Source of the DNA: Aurantimonas sp. 22II-16-19i
GTDB taxonomy: Bacteria; Pseudomonadota; Alphaproteobacteria; Rhizobiales; Rhizobiaceae
NCBI RefSeq assembly: GCF_002088275.1
Contig: NZ_AQQS01000030.1
Location: 1-64,000, forward strand
DNA length: 64,000 nt
Direction of reading: 5' to 3'
Shown here: in pieces, positions 32,094 to 40,648 of the stretch
How positions within the stretch are numbered: the stretch's first letter is position 1
Layout of the letters: each line of letters starts with the position of its first letter
Position numbers and translations under genes: made by a program
The notes under the pieces: model-generated
What the model was told of the DNA's origin: nothing
The model's input: the letters and a program-made list of their open reading frames with translations, nothing else
The model's database searches: none

Positions 32094-33331
32094 GCGGGGC
32101 GGGCGAGGCCGAGACGTTTCTGGACGGGCGGGTGACGCTGCATGTCGGTGACGTGCGTGAGCGCCTGGCCGCCATGCCTGCGGACAGCGTCGACTGCGTC
32201 GTCACCTCGCCGCCCTATTGGGGGCTGCGCGATTATGGCGTCGCCGGGCAGATCGGGCTCGAGCCGACTCTGGCCGAGCATTTGGCCGTCATGGTCGAGG
32301 TCTTCGAGGCGGTGCGGCGGGTGCTTAAACCCACAGGGACGCTCTGGCTGAACTATGGCGACTGCTATGCCACCAGCCCGAACGGGCGCAGCGCCGCCGA
32401 CACCAAGGCGGCGGGCGGCGACGACCGGACGTTCCGCGACAAGCCGTTCTCGACGATCGGCGGCAGCCTGAAGGCCAAGGATCTGTGCATGATCCCGAAC
32501 CGGCTGGCGATCGCCCTCCAAGATGCCGGCTGGTGGGTGCGCTCGGAAATCGTCTGGGGCAAGACGAACCCGATGCCGGATTCGTCCGGGTCGGCTCGGC
32601 CCTCGGTCGCCCACGAGAAGATCTTCCTTCTGACCAAGAGCGGCGACGGCGACGTCTGGCGCGCCCGCGACACCGGCGAGATCAGCTTTCTCCCGGATCT
32701 GACCCAGACCGCGCCGCTGACCACCCGCCCCGACCAGCAGGGGCCGCGATGGGTCCGGATCGGCGCCTATTACGATGCTTCGGCGGTGGCTGTCGGCCGC
32801 AGGCAAGACGCTGAGGGGCAGACTACTACAGTCCGAGGTCGTTCGACTTATGGTCGCCACACGATGGATTCCCAGATCCCAGACGGGGAGCGGCGCGAGA
32901 AGATCCGTGCCCTGACGCCTCGGCATGACGGCCACATCAACCACACCGGCATCGAGGCGACGCCGCGCGGCAAGGGGCGCCTGCTGCGCAATTTCGAGCC
33001 GGCGCCGCTGACGGCGTGGGAGTTCGCGATCCGGCCCTTCGCCGACGCGCATTTTGCGACCTTCCCGCCGGAGCTGGCCGAACGCTGCATCCTGGCAGGC
33101 TGTCCCAAGGGCGGCGTCGTGCTCGACCCGTTTGGCGGCGCCGGTACGACGGCCCTGGTCGCTCTGCGGCACGGGCGGCGCGGCGCTCTGATCGAACTCA
33201 ATCCCGACTATGCCGCGCTGTCGCGGCGGCGGATCGAAGCGGAATGGCGGGTCGCGCCGAGGCGCCAGGCTTCCGACATCTCGCCGCTCTTCGCCGCCAT
33301 CGCCGAGGGCCCTGCCGAGGCCGCCGAATGA
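32090..33331 (+). CDS. DNA methyltransferase, beta-class (N6-adenine or N4-cytosine)
   Basis: 413 residues from a GTG overlapping the previous stop. Motif IV TSPPYWGLRDYG lies near residue 42; motif I VLDPFGGAGTTALVAL lies near residue 345, followed by GALIELNPDYAALSRRRI. The order IV-then-I marks the beta class, and SPPYW is compatible with N4-cytosine or N6-adenine. The middle (target recognition region) is variable. It probably protects phage DNA from host restriction. No partner nuclease is seen. Confidence 0.9.
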   Translation: MSGAGEAETFLDGRVTLHVGDVRERLAAMPADSVDCVVTSPPYWGLRDYGVAGQIGLEPTLAEHLAVMVEVFEAVRRVLKPTGTLWLNYGDCYATSPNGRSAADTKAAGGDDRTFRDKPFSTIGGSLKAKDLCMIPNRLAIALQDAGWWVRSEIVWGKTNPMPDSSGSARPSVAHEKIFLLTKSGDGDVWRARDTGEISFLPDLTQTAPLTTRPDQQGPRWVRIGAYYDASAVAVGRRQDAEGQTTTVRGRSTYGRHTMDSQIPDGERREKIRALTPRHDGHINHTGIEATPRGKGRLLRNFEPAPLTAWEFAIRPFADAHFATFPPELAERCILAGCPKGGVVLDPFGGAGTTALVALRHGRRGALIELNPDYAALSRRRIEAEWRVAPRRQASDISPLFAAIAEGPAEAAE

Positions 33332-33813
33332 ACGCCCGGGCCGAGTTCCCCGCCGACTATCATCCGGACCTCGTCGCCTTCGTGCGGGCGCGGGTGAAGG
33401 CCGATCCGGCCGGGCGGCTGCAGCTGGATCGCACCTATGAGGCGCTGGGCGGCTTTCTGGCCAATCTCGGCCGGGCCGGACCTCCCTTGCCGTTTGCGAT
33501 CTTCGCCGCCGAGCTCGCGGTGATGGCGGCCTCCGTCGGCGGCGGGCGCTTCGGCGACACGGTGACGGGGCTCGCCCCGATCTTTTCCGATCCGCTGGCC
33601 GACTTCTTCGACGCGGCGTTCCGGGCCCGGCTTGGCGCAATGGTTTCGGTGGAGACGGTGAAGTGCCTGGCCGACGAGGCCGGCTTCACCCATCGCGAGG
33701 TGCTGAATTTTGCCCGGGCGCGGGGGCACGAGATCCGCCGCAACGCGGCCGGGCCGGATTTTCTGACGGATCTGGCGTTGGCCGAAGCTGCCGGCGATGG
33801 GGGCGCGGCATGA
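33328..33813 (+). CDS. Hypothetical phage protein
   Basis: 161 residues. DRTYEALGGFLANLGRAGPP and TVTGLAPIFSDPLADFFDAA are followed by a possible HTH near the end (CLADEAGFTHREVLNFARAR). Overlaps both neighbouring genes by 4 bp. Not recognised. Confidence 0.6.
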   Translation: MNARAEFPADYHPDLVAFVRARVKADPAGRLQLDRTYEALGGFLANLGRAGPPLPFAIFAAELAVMAASVGGGRFGDTVTGLAPIFSDPLADFFDAAFRARLGAMVSVETVKCLADEAGFTHREVLNFARARGHEIRRNAAGPDFLTDLALAEAAGDGGAA

Positions 33814-34166
33814 GCCGCCGATCGCGCCGGGCCGAGGTTGTCATGCTGTCGCTCGAGGGTCTGACGACCGCCGAGATCGCACGACGGACGGGGCTGACCC
33901 GTGGAACGGTGTCGGTCTATCGGTCGCGTGCTGGGCTCGACCTGCCGCGCGAGCGAGGACCGGAGGAGCCGGAGCCGACGACGCGGACCGTGCGCGTCCC
34001 CTTCGATGTCCTTGCCATGCTGCAGCCCTTTGCGGCGGCGCGGGACATTCATGTCTGCCACCTCGCGCGCGACCTGATTGCGACCATTGCCGATGATGGC
34101 ATTGCCGACGCCGTCCTCGACGATGGCGTCACGACCCCGAAAACCACCGGAGCCCCGCCATGCTGA
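33810..34166 (+). CDS. Small HTH protein
   Basis: 118 residues. EVVMLSLEGLTTAEIARRTG followed by TRGTVSVYRSRAGLDLPRE is a homeodomain-like HTH of the resolvase/GcrA type. The second half contains TVRVPFDVLAMLQPFAAARD, reminiscent of GcrA-like phage regulators. May regulate phage or host methylation-linked promoters; that is speculative. Confidence 0.65.
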   Translation: MSRRSRRAEVVMLSLEGLTTAEIARRTGLTRGTVSVYRSRAGLDLPRERGPEEPEPTTRTVRVPFDVLAMLQPFAAARDIHVCHLARDLIATIADDGIADAVLDDGVTTPKTTGAPPC

Positions 34167-34342
34167 CCGCCGCGCAATCGGCCGCGATCGTCGTCCTGTG
34201 GCGATCGGGGCATTTCGACATGCTCGACATCGCCCGGCTTCTGGATCTGCCGGAGCCCGACGTCGTGCTGATGCTTGACGCCGTGCGCAATGCCGAACGG
34301 GGCGAGACGGGGCTCGCCGTGGTGCAGGGAGGCCGGGCATGA
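34160..34342 (+). CDS. Small hypothetical phage protein (HTH-like)
   Basis: 60 residues: AIVVLWRSGHFDMLDIARLL followed by PEPDVVLMLDAVRNAERGE. It resembles half of a simple helix-turn-helix. Its stop overlaps the methyltransferase ATG. Confidence 0.55.
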   Translation: MLTAAQSAAIVVLWRSGHFDMLDIARLLDLPEPDVVLMLDAVRNAERGETGLAVVQGGRA

Positions 34343-36204
34343 GCGGCATGGTCCAGCGCCCGCTGATCGTCGACAGCTTCGCCGGCGGCGGTGGCGCCTC
34401 CACCGGGATCGAGATGGCCCTCGGCCGCTCGCCCGACATCGCCATCAACCACAACGCCGACGCGCTGGCGATGCACCAGGTCAACCACCCCGACACGCTG
34501 CACCTGTCGAAGAACATCTGGCAGGTGGATCCGCTGGACGCCGTCGGCACCCATTTCGGCAGAGGGCGTCCGGTCGGGCTCGCCTGGTTCTCCCCCGACT
34601 GCAAGCATTTCTCCAAGGCCAAGGGCGGGCGCCCGGTCAAGCGCAACATCCGCGACCTCGCCTGGGTCGTCGTCCTCTGGGCCAAGCGCGTGCGGCCTGC
34701 GGTGATCATCCTGGAGAATGTCGAGGAGTTCCAGAGCTGGGGTCCGCTGGTCGAGACGAAGCCCGGCGTCTTCGTGCCGTGCCCGGACCGGCGCGGGCAG
34801 ACCTTCCGGCAGTGGGTGAAGGAGCTGAAGCGGCTCGGCTACAAGGTCGAGTTCCGCGAGCTCAGGGCCTGCGACTACGGCGCGCCGACGATCCGCAAGC
34901 GCTTCTTCATGATCGCGCGGCGGGACGGCAAGCCGATCGTCTGGCCGGCGCCGAGCCATGGCGCGCCGACGGATCCCGACGTCGTCGCGGGGCATAAGGC
35001 GCCCTGGCGGACGGCGGCCGAGATCATCGATTGGTCGCTGCCGTGCCCGTCGATCTTCGACACGGCGGAGGAGATCCGGGCGAAGCACGGCGTGCGGGCG
35101 ATCCGGCCGCTGGCGGACGCGACGATGCGGCGGATCGCCCGGGGCATCGTGCGCTACGTGCTGGAGGCGAAGAAGCCGTTCCTCGTCAGCGTCGCCCATG
35201 GCGACAGCGGCGGGCGGCGGGAATATCCGCTGGACGAACCGGCGGGCACCCAGACGAGCGCGGGAAACTCCCACGCCCTCGTCGCCCCCGTCGTCACCTT
35301 CGCCCAGCATGGCGGCGCCAACCGGCCCGCCGACGCGCCGCTGCACACGATCACCGCCAGCCCGAAGGACCAGAATGCGGTGATCGCCGCGCATCTGACG
35401 AAGTTCCAGACCGGCTCGACCGGCGCGGGCCTCGACCAGCCGGCGCCGACGATCACCGCCAACAGCCATGTCAAGCGGCCGGGCGGCGCGGCGCCGATCG
35501 GGCTCGTCGCGGCGACGATGGTCCAGACGGGATACGGCGAGCGCGAGGGGCAGGCGCCGAGGGCGCTCGACATCGGCCAGCCGATCGGAACGCAGGTGGC
35601 CGGCGGTGCGAAGCATGGCGTCGTCGCGGCCTTCCTCGCCCAGCACAACAACGATGCGCGCCGGATCGGCGGCGTCAATCCGGGCCGGGCGGCGGACGAG
35701 CCGCTGGCGACGCTCACGGCCTCGGGCGCGCAGCAGCAGGTGGTGGCCGCGCATCTGTCCTGGGCCTACACCTCGAACACGCGCGGCGGCGAGGGTGGCC
35801 TCGACCGGCCGAGCAAGACCGTGCTTGCCGGCGGTCAGCATGCCAGCCTGATCTCGGCGTTCCTGACGAAATATTACGGTACCGGGGATGGCGCGGCCGT
35901 CGACGGGCCGATGCACACCGACACGACGAAGGACCGCATGGGCCTCGTCACCCTCGACATCGATGGCCAGACCTATGCCATCGCCGACATCGGCATGCGG
36001 ATGCTGACGCCGCGCGAGCGGTTCCGGGCGCAGGGCTTTCCGGACAGCTACATCATCGACCGGCGGCCCGACGGCTCGCCGATCTCGGCGACGGTGCAGG
36101 GCTCGTGCTGCGGCAACTCCGTCTGCCCGCCGCTCGCAGCTGCCCTCGTCGCCGCCAACTGCGCCGACCTTGCAATCCAGCCGATGATGGAAGCCGCCGA
36201 ATGA
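34339..36204 (+). CDS. C5-cytosine DNA methyltransferase with internal repeats
   Basis: 621 residues. Motif I DSFAGGGGASTGIEMAL; motif IV SPDCKHFSKAKGG (catalytic Cys in DCKHFS, the phage variant of PC); motif VI ILENVEEFQSW; motif VIII-like FRELRACDYGAPTIRKRFF; motif X QGSCCGNSVCPPLAAAL. Between about residues 315 and 535 lie six imperfect repeats of 30-45 residues, each with a hydrophobic VVAAHL-like start and a D-x-P-x-x-T-x-T-A-like end, occupying the target-recognition region. Probably protects phage DNA from restriction. Confidence 0.9.
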   Translation: MSGMVQRPLIVDSFAGGGGASTGIEMALGRSPDIAINHNADALAMHQVNHPDTLHLSKNIWQVDPLDAVGTHFGRGRPVGLAWFSPDCKHFSKAKGGRPVKRNIRDLAWVVVLWAKRVRPAVIILENVEEFQSWGPLVETKPGVFVPCPDRRGQTFRQWVKELKRLGYKVEFRELRACDYGAPTIRKRFFMIARRDGKPIVWPAPSHGAPTDPDVVAGHKAPWRTAAEIIDWSLPCPSIFDTAEEIRAKHGVRAIRPLADATMRRIARGIVRYVLEAKKPFLVSVAHGDSGGRREYPLDEPAGTQTSAGNSHALVAPVVTFAQHGGANRPADAPLHTITASPKDQNAVIAAHLTKFQTGSTGAGLDQPAPTITANSHVKRPGGAAPIGLVAATMVQTGYGEREGQAPRALDIGQPIGTQVAGGAKHGVVAAFLAQHNNDARRIGGVNPGRAADEPLATLTASGAQQQVVAAHLSWAYTSNTRGGEGGLDRPSKTVLAGGQHASLISAFLTKYYGTGDGAAVDGPMHTDTTKDRMGLVTLDIDGQTYAIADIGMRMLTPRERFRAQGFPDSYIIDRRPDGSPISATVQGSCCGNSVCPPLAAALVAANCADLAIQPMMEAAE

Positions 36205-37577
36205 CCGAGGATCGCACTTCCGGGGCAGGCCGGGCCATGACCGACGCCTTCATCGAGGAGGCCCGCACCGTCACCGTCGGCGAGGCGGCCGATCGGCTGG
36301 GCGTTACCGGCCTCAAGCGGATCGCCACCGGCGAGGAGGCGGGGCCGTGCCCGGTCTGCGGCGGGACGGACCGATTCGCCGTCAACCGGCTGAAGAACGC
36401 CTGGATCTGCCGGGGCGCCGGTGAGGGCCGCGACGGGATCTCGCTGGCGGCGCATCTTCTCGGCCTCGACGTCAAGCGGCGCGAGGATTTCCTCGCCGCC
36501 TGCGCCGCGGCGCTGGGCCGCGACGTGCCGGGCGAGGCGCCGGAGAGTGCCGAGGACCGGGCGGCGCGGGACGCGCGGCTGGCGGCGCGCAAGGCCGAGG
36601 CGGCAGCGGCATCCGAGGCCAGCGAGCGGGAGGCCAATGCCTTTCGCGAGCGGGAGATCGGCAAGGCGCGGGGAAAATGGGAGCATGCGGTTCCGATCGA
36701 CCCTCATCCTGAGCCTGTCGAAGGGCGAGGGTCTATGGCGCGGGCGTCGGCGGGTGGGGTTTCCCCCGTCCTTCGACAGGCTCAGGATGAGGGAAACCCC
36801 AGATCCGCCGTCCGGGCCTATCTCACGGGCCGGCTCGGCGGCTTTGCCCTGCCGGTGCTGCCCTTTGCCCGGGCGATCGTCGACGAGGCCTATTGGCACG
36901 GCACGGACGAGGGCGGGCGCCCGGTGGCGATCCATTCGGGGCAGGCGATGGTGCTGCCCTTCGTCGATGCGGGCGGTGCCGTCGTCGGCTGCCATCTGAC
37001 CTGGCTCGATGCGCGCGGGCGAAAGGGGCGGCCGGATCTGGTCGACCCCGCAACCGGCGAGCGGCTGGCGACGAAGAAGATGCGCGGCCGCAAGAAGGGC
37101 GGGCTCATCCCGCTGATCGGGTTTCTTGAGATCGAGGGGAAGATCCTGCCGGACCCTGCGCGAACGCGCTTCGTCTGCGGCGAGGGGATCGAGAACGTGC
37201 TGGCCGTGGCAGTGGCCGAGGGCGCGCGGGGCGACACGATCTATGCGGCCGCCGGCGATCTCGGCAATCTGGCGGGGCGGGCCGAGGGTAGGTTCCCGCA
37301 TCCGACCCTGAAGAACCGCGGCGGCAAGGCGCCGCTCAGGGTGGCGGGGCCGGAGCCGAAGGCGGGCGAACCGGCGGATGCGGCAGCCCAGGTGCCGAAG
37401 CATGTGAGCGAGGTGCTGCTCGTCGCCGACGCCGATTCCGAGATCGTCGCGACGGGCGCGGCGATGATGCGGGCGGAGATCCGGTTCGGTGCCGAAGGGC
37501 GGACGGTGGCGACGGCCTGGCCGCCGCGGGGGCGGGATTTTGCCGATCTGCTGGCGGCGCGGGAGGTGGCGGCGTGA
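36201..37577 (+). CDS. Phage primase/helicase protein with zinc finger and Toprim domain
   Basis: 458 residues, start overlapping the preceding stop. An N-terminal zinc-finger region has CPVCGGTDRFAVN and WICRGAGEGRDGIS. The Toprim-type segment has RFVCGEGIENVLAVAVAEGA and VLLVADADSE. A segment PHPEPVEGRGSMARASAGGV ... LRQAQDEGNPR near residues 168-200 is encoded by REP repeats R7 and R8 and sits between the two domains. It likely primes phage DNA synthesis with the D5-type helicase downstream. Confidence 0.85.
   Translation: MTEDRTSGAGRAMTDAFIEEARTVTVGEAADRLGVTGLKRIATGEEAGPCPVCGGTDRFAVNRLKNAWICRGAGEGRDGISLAAHLLGLDVKRREDFLAACAAALGRDVPGEAPESAEDRAARDARLAARKAEAAAASEASEREANAFREREIGKARGKWEHAVPIDPHPEPVEGRGSMARASAGGVSPVLRQAQDEGNPRSAVRAYLTGRLGGFALPVLPFARAIVDEAYWHGTDEGGRPVAIHSGQAMVLPFVDAGGAVVGCHLTWLDARGRKGRPDLVDPATGERLATKKMRGRKKGGLIPLIGFLEIEGKILPDPARTRFVCGEGIENVLAVAVAEGARGDTIYAAAGDLGNLAGRAEGRFPHPTLKNRGGKAPLRVAGPEPKAGEPADAAAQVPKHVSEVLLVADADSEIVATGAAMMRAEIRFGAEGRTVATAWPPRGRDFADLLAAREVAA
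36701..36731 (-). repeat. REP-like palindromic repeat R7, inside primase gene
   Basis: CCCTCATCCTGAGCCTGTCG, AAGGGCGAGGG. Paired with inverted R8 32 bp away; both are in frame in the coding sequence. Confidence 0.8.
36757..36800 (+). repeat. REP-like palindromic repeat R8, inside primase gene
   Basis: The core CCTTCGACAGGCTCAGGATG is extended by matching outer arms GGGGTTTCCC and GGGAAACCCC, a 44-bp imperfect palindrome. Confidence 0.8.
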
Positions 37578-38116
37578 TGCTTGTCCCCCCGATCATGCAT
37601 ATCGAAGCGATCGACCGTCGAGATGTGAACCAACTGCTTGTGGCGTGGGGTCACCGCATGGGGGCGGTCAATCGGCCTGTCTACTCATTTGAAGCCCACC
37701 ACGCGATGTTCCAGCATGGTGAGCCGGTGGCCGTGACAGTCACGGGCGAAACGGCTCGTGAAGTCGTCGGCAGCACCGGTTTATTCAGGACAGAAGTCGC
37801 GGAACTCGTTCGTCTTTGCGCATTGCGGCCTGGCATGTGCAGGCCGATGCTCCGTATTTGGCGAGAGATGATCTTCCCTTTGATCGCCGCCAGGCACCGG
37901 CGTTCGTTCGCTGTCTCGTATCAAGACGAAGCTCTCCACACCGGCAACCTTTATCGCTTCGATGGATGGATTTTCATCGGAAAGGGCGGTGGCGGCGGAC
38001 TTGATAGCCGCACCGGCAGATCTGGCCGCAGCATGAAGATCTGGGGGTGGGCCCAGACCGAAGCCGATCTGGATAAACTCCGTGCTCTTCGTCGTCTTAC
38101 CAATAAGGCGGCCTGA
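37574..38116 (+). CDS. GNAT-like protein, possible Mom-type DNA modification enzyme
   Basis: 180 residues. The C-terminal half reads RSFAVSYQDEALHTGNLYRF followed by DGWIFIGKGG and GRSMKIWGW. The Y-x-D-x4-H-x-G-x-x-Y-R-x-x-x-W pattern resembles phage Mom and other GNAT-fold modification proteins. The call is from motif memory. It lies just downstream of two DNA methyltransferases and a primase. Codon use looks somewhat less GC-biased than its neighbours. Confidence 0.5.
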   Translation: MMLVPPIMHIEAIDRRDVNQLLVAWGHRMGAVNRPVYSFEAHHAMFQHGEPVAVTVTGETAREVVGSTGLFRTEVAELVRLCALRPGMCRPMLRIWREMIFPLIAARHRRSFAVSYQDEALHTGNLYRFDGWIFIGKGGGGGLDSRTGRSGRSMKIWGWAQTEADLDKLRALRRLTNKAA

Positions 38117-38119
38117 CCG

Positions 38120-40339
38120 ATGGGAGGGGGACATGACCAGCGCGAGGCCGTCCTCGCCTATCTCGCCCGAGCCGGGCTGACGGCGGATGGCGCGCCCTTC
38201 GAGGCCCGTCCTGGCGGACGGGCACCTCAGGATGAGGGATCGGCAAAAGCCCCATCCCCGTCTTTCGATGCAAGGTTCGATCCCGCCACCTCGTCCCCGG
38301 CGCAGGAGGACGACGACGGGCCGGCCCTGTCGCCGGAGGAGATCCTCGAGGAATGCCGTCTGGAGCCGGAGACGGACATCGGCAACGGCCGCCGCCTGCT
38401 GATCCGCTATGGCGACCGGATCTGTCATGTCGCCCGGGTGGCCTGGCACGGCTATGACGGGCGCCGCTGGAAGGAGGACGAGGACGGCTCGATCGTTCGC
38501 CCGCTGGCCCAGAAGGCGGCCGAGATGATCGTCGAGGAGGCCTATGGCCTCGACGGCAGCGAGGAAGAGCAGGCGGCGATCGTCGCCGGCAAGGCGGCGC
38601 GCGAGGAGCTGAAGGCGCTGGGCAAGGCCGTCGCGGCACGGCAGCGGGCGGAGGGGCAACCGACGTCGCAGGAGGCGAGGTGGCTGGCCCGGCTCGCCAT
38701 TGTCGCCGCGCAAGGCGAGGCGGCCCGGGAAACGGCGAAGCGGCTGAGCTTCGAGCGCAAGGCGCGGGTGTCGACAGATGGCGAGGAGCCGGCCCTTTCG
38801 CCGGAGGAAATCCGGCGCGAAGCCGCGCGCATCGATGCGGCGCTGGCCGAGCATGCGGGCGCAGGAGCCCGGGCCGCCAAGGCGGCGAAGGATCTCGACG
38901 CGGCGATCAAGGCGCGCAAGAGCGCCGAATGGACGGCGGAGGAGGCCGGGCAGGCCGAGGCGCTGAAGGACCGGATCGCCGCGATGGAGGAGGCCAAGGA
39001 AGCGATTTCCGGCCGCATGTCCTCGCGCTTCCGCCACGCCAAGAGCGCCGCCGGCACCACTAAGATCAACAACATGCTGACCGAGGCCGCGCCGCACTGC
39101 GCCCGGCTCGTCGGCGACCTCAACCGCGACCGCCTCGCCCTCAACTGTGCGAACGGAACGCTGCGCTTCGTGCAGCGCGAGGACGAAGAGAGCGACCCGG
39201 ACGACCCGCGCTTCGTCTGGACGTTGGAGCGGCACCCGCATCGCCAGGCCGACTACATCACCAAGCTGGTGCCATTTGATTCCCCGCCCTTAAGCTCCTC
39301 GCCTTCGGCGTCGTCGCTGGCGGGTCCCGATGGCAGCTGGCAGGCGCGGGCGCCGCATTTCGACAAGTTCCTGAAGACGGTGCAGCCGGACCCGGAGATG
39401 CGGGCCTTTCTGAAGCGCTTCTTCGGCTACTGCCTGACGGGACTGACCTCCGAACAATGCCTCGTGTTCTTCTACGGGATCGGGCGGAACGGCAAGTCGA
39501 CGCTGACCGATCTCCTCTCCCATGTCCTCGACGACTATGCCGTGACGCTGTCGATCGACTCGTTTGCCGGCGATTCGCGCCGGGGCGGCGCCGAGGCGAC
39601 GCCGGATCTCGCCCGGCTGCCCGGCGCCCGCGTCGTCTTCGCGGCCGAGCCGGAAATGGGCGTCAAGCTGAAGGACGCGCTGATCAAGCAGCTGACCGGC
39701 GGCGAGAAGATGCCGGTGCGCCGGCTGCATCAGGACTTCTTCGAGGTCGACCCGCATTTCAAGATCGTGTTGTCGGGCAACCACAAGCCGCGCATCGACG
39801 ACACCTCCGACGGCATCTGGCGCCGCGTCCACATGGTGCCCTTCGAGGTGCAGATCCCGAAGGAGGCCGTCGACCGGGCGCTGGCCGGAAAGCTGAAGCG
39901 GGAGGCCGAGGGCGTTCTCGCTTGGGCGCTCGAGGGCGCGCTGGAATATCTCAACTATGGGCTCAATCCGCCGGCCAAGGTGCTGGCGGCGACGCAGGAC
40001 TATCGCGAGGAGAGCGACCCGATCGGCGGCTTCATCCGCGCCGCCTGTCTCGTCTCCGGGGCGGAGGCCGACATGGTGACGCCTGGCGAGCTGTTCGACG
40101 CCTATTCCCGCTGGGCGGTGCGCGAGGGCGCGGCCGAGTTCAAGCAGGCGACCTTCTCGAAGCGATTTCCCGACTATGCCCAGAAGAGCTGGGAGGGGTC
40201 CGACGGCAAGATGCACGTCTTCTGGAAGGCCAAGGTCAGCACCACCGTCTACAAGGGCCTCGTCATCAGATCCGAGTTTCAGCCGCAGGCGAGCGGCGGG
40301 CCGGGCGACTACCCGGCCGATTATGGGGGCGGGCGATGA
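38120..40339 (+). CDS. D5-like/P4-family primase-helicase (SF3 ATPase)
   Basis: 739 residues. The SF3 core is near residues 430-600: Walker A YGIGRNGKSTLTDLL, VVFAAEPEMGVKLKDALIKQ, LTGGEKMPVRRLHQDFFEVD, FKIVLSGNHKPRIDDTSDGI and WRRVHMVPFEV. A D5_N-type helical region precedes it (FDKFLKTVQPDPEMRAFLKR, FFGYCLTGLTSEQ). The middle third is charged coiled coil. Near residue 25 FEARPGGRAPQDEG comes from REP R9. It is the likely replicative helicase of the phage, followed by a repeat array. Confidence 0.9.
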   Translation: MGGGHDQREAVLAYLARAGLTADGAPFEARPGGRAPQDEGSAKAPSPSFDARFDPATSSPAQEDDDGPALSPEEILEECRLEPETDIGNGRRLLIRYGDRICHVARVAWHGYDGRRWKEDEDGSIVRPLAQKAAEMIVEEAYGLDGSEEEQAAIVAGKAAREELKALGKAVAARQRAEGQPTSQEARWLARLAIVAAQGEAARETAKRLSFERKARVSTDGEEPALSPEEIRREAARIDAALAEHAGAGARAAKAAKDLDAAIKARKSAEWTAEEAGQAEALKDRIAAMEEAKEAISGRMSSRFRHAKSAAGTTKINNMLTEAAPHCARLVGDLNRDRLALNCANGTLRFVQREDEESDPDDPRFVWTLERHPHRQADYITKLVPFDSPPLSSSPSASSLAGPDGSWQARAPHFDKFLKTVQPDPEMRAFLKRFFGYCLTGLTSEQCLVFFYGIGRNGKSTLTDLLSHVLDDYAVTLSIDSFAGDSRRGGAEATPDLARLPGARVVFAAEPEMGVKLKDALIKQLTGGEKMPVRRLHQDFFEVDPHFKIVLSGNHKPRIDDTSDGIWRRVHMVPFEVQIPKEAVDRALAGKLKREAEGVLAWALEGALEYLNYGLNPPAKVLAATQDYREESDPIGGFIRAACLVSGAEADMVTPGELFDAYSRWAVREGAAEFKQATFSKRFPDYAQKSWEGSDGKMHVFWKAKVSTTVYKGLVIRSEFQPQASGGPGDYPADYGGGR
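38191..38238 (+). repeat. REP-like palindromic repeat R9, inside D5-like helicase gene
   Basis: GCCCTTCGAGG, a GC-rich CCCGTCC/GGACGGG hairpin, then CTCAGGATGAGGG. It is in frame near the protein N-terminus. Confidence 0.75.
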
Positions 40340-40405
40340 CGCGAGCTCATCGCCTTGCGCACCCTTTCTCACTGAAGCGCTCGCGGACCATGAGGAGATC
40401 CAACG

Positions 40406-40648
40406 ATGATCGATGACGAACGATGCCGCGCCTGCCGGTTTTGGGACACCAGGCAGGTCGGAACTGAGGGGACGGCGATCGAACACTGTGTGTCCGGCGC
40501 CGAGGAGACGCTGGGCGTCGAGATCGAGGACGGCACGGGCCATGCGGGTCTCTGCCGTCGAAGCCCACCCGCGCCCAAGAAAGAGCGATGGCCGGTTACA
40601 TTCGCCGACGACTGGTGCGGCGAGTTCAGGGCGGCGCCGCCGTTCTGA
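40406..40648 (+). CDS. Small Cys-rich phage protein
   Basis: 80 residues. CRACRFWDTR (CxxC), HCVSGAEE, a later GLCRRSPP and DDWCGEF give a C-x2-C...C...C...C arrangement and a zinc-binding look. Last gene before the repeat array. Not otherwise recognised. Confidence 0.6.
   Translation: MIDDERCRACRFWDTRQVGTEGTAIEHCVSGAEETLGVEIEDGTGHAGLCRRSPPAPKKERWPVTFADDWCGEFRAAPPF

Noticed and set aside
22788-38238. CRISPR or IS ends as an explanation for the repeated palindromes
   Set aside because: Copies are scattered, variable in the middle, often in coding frames, with no target duplications or transposase nearby.
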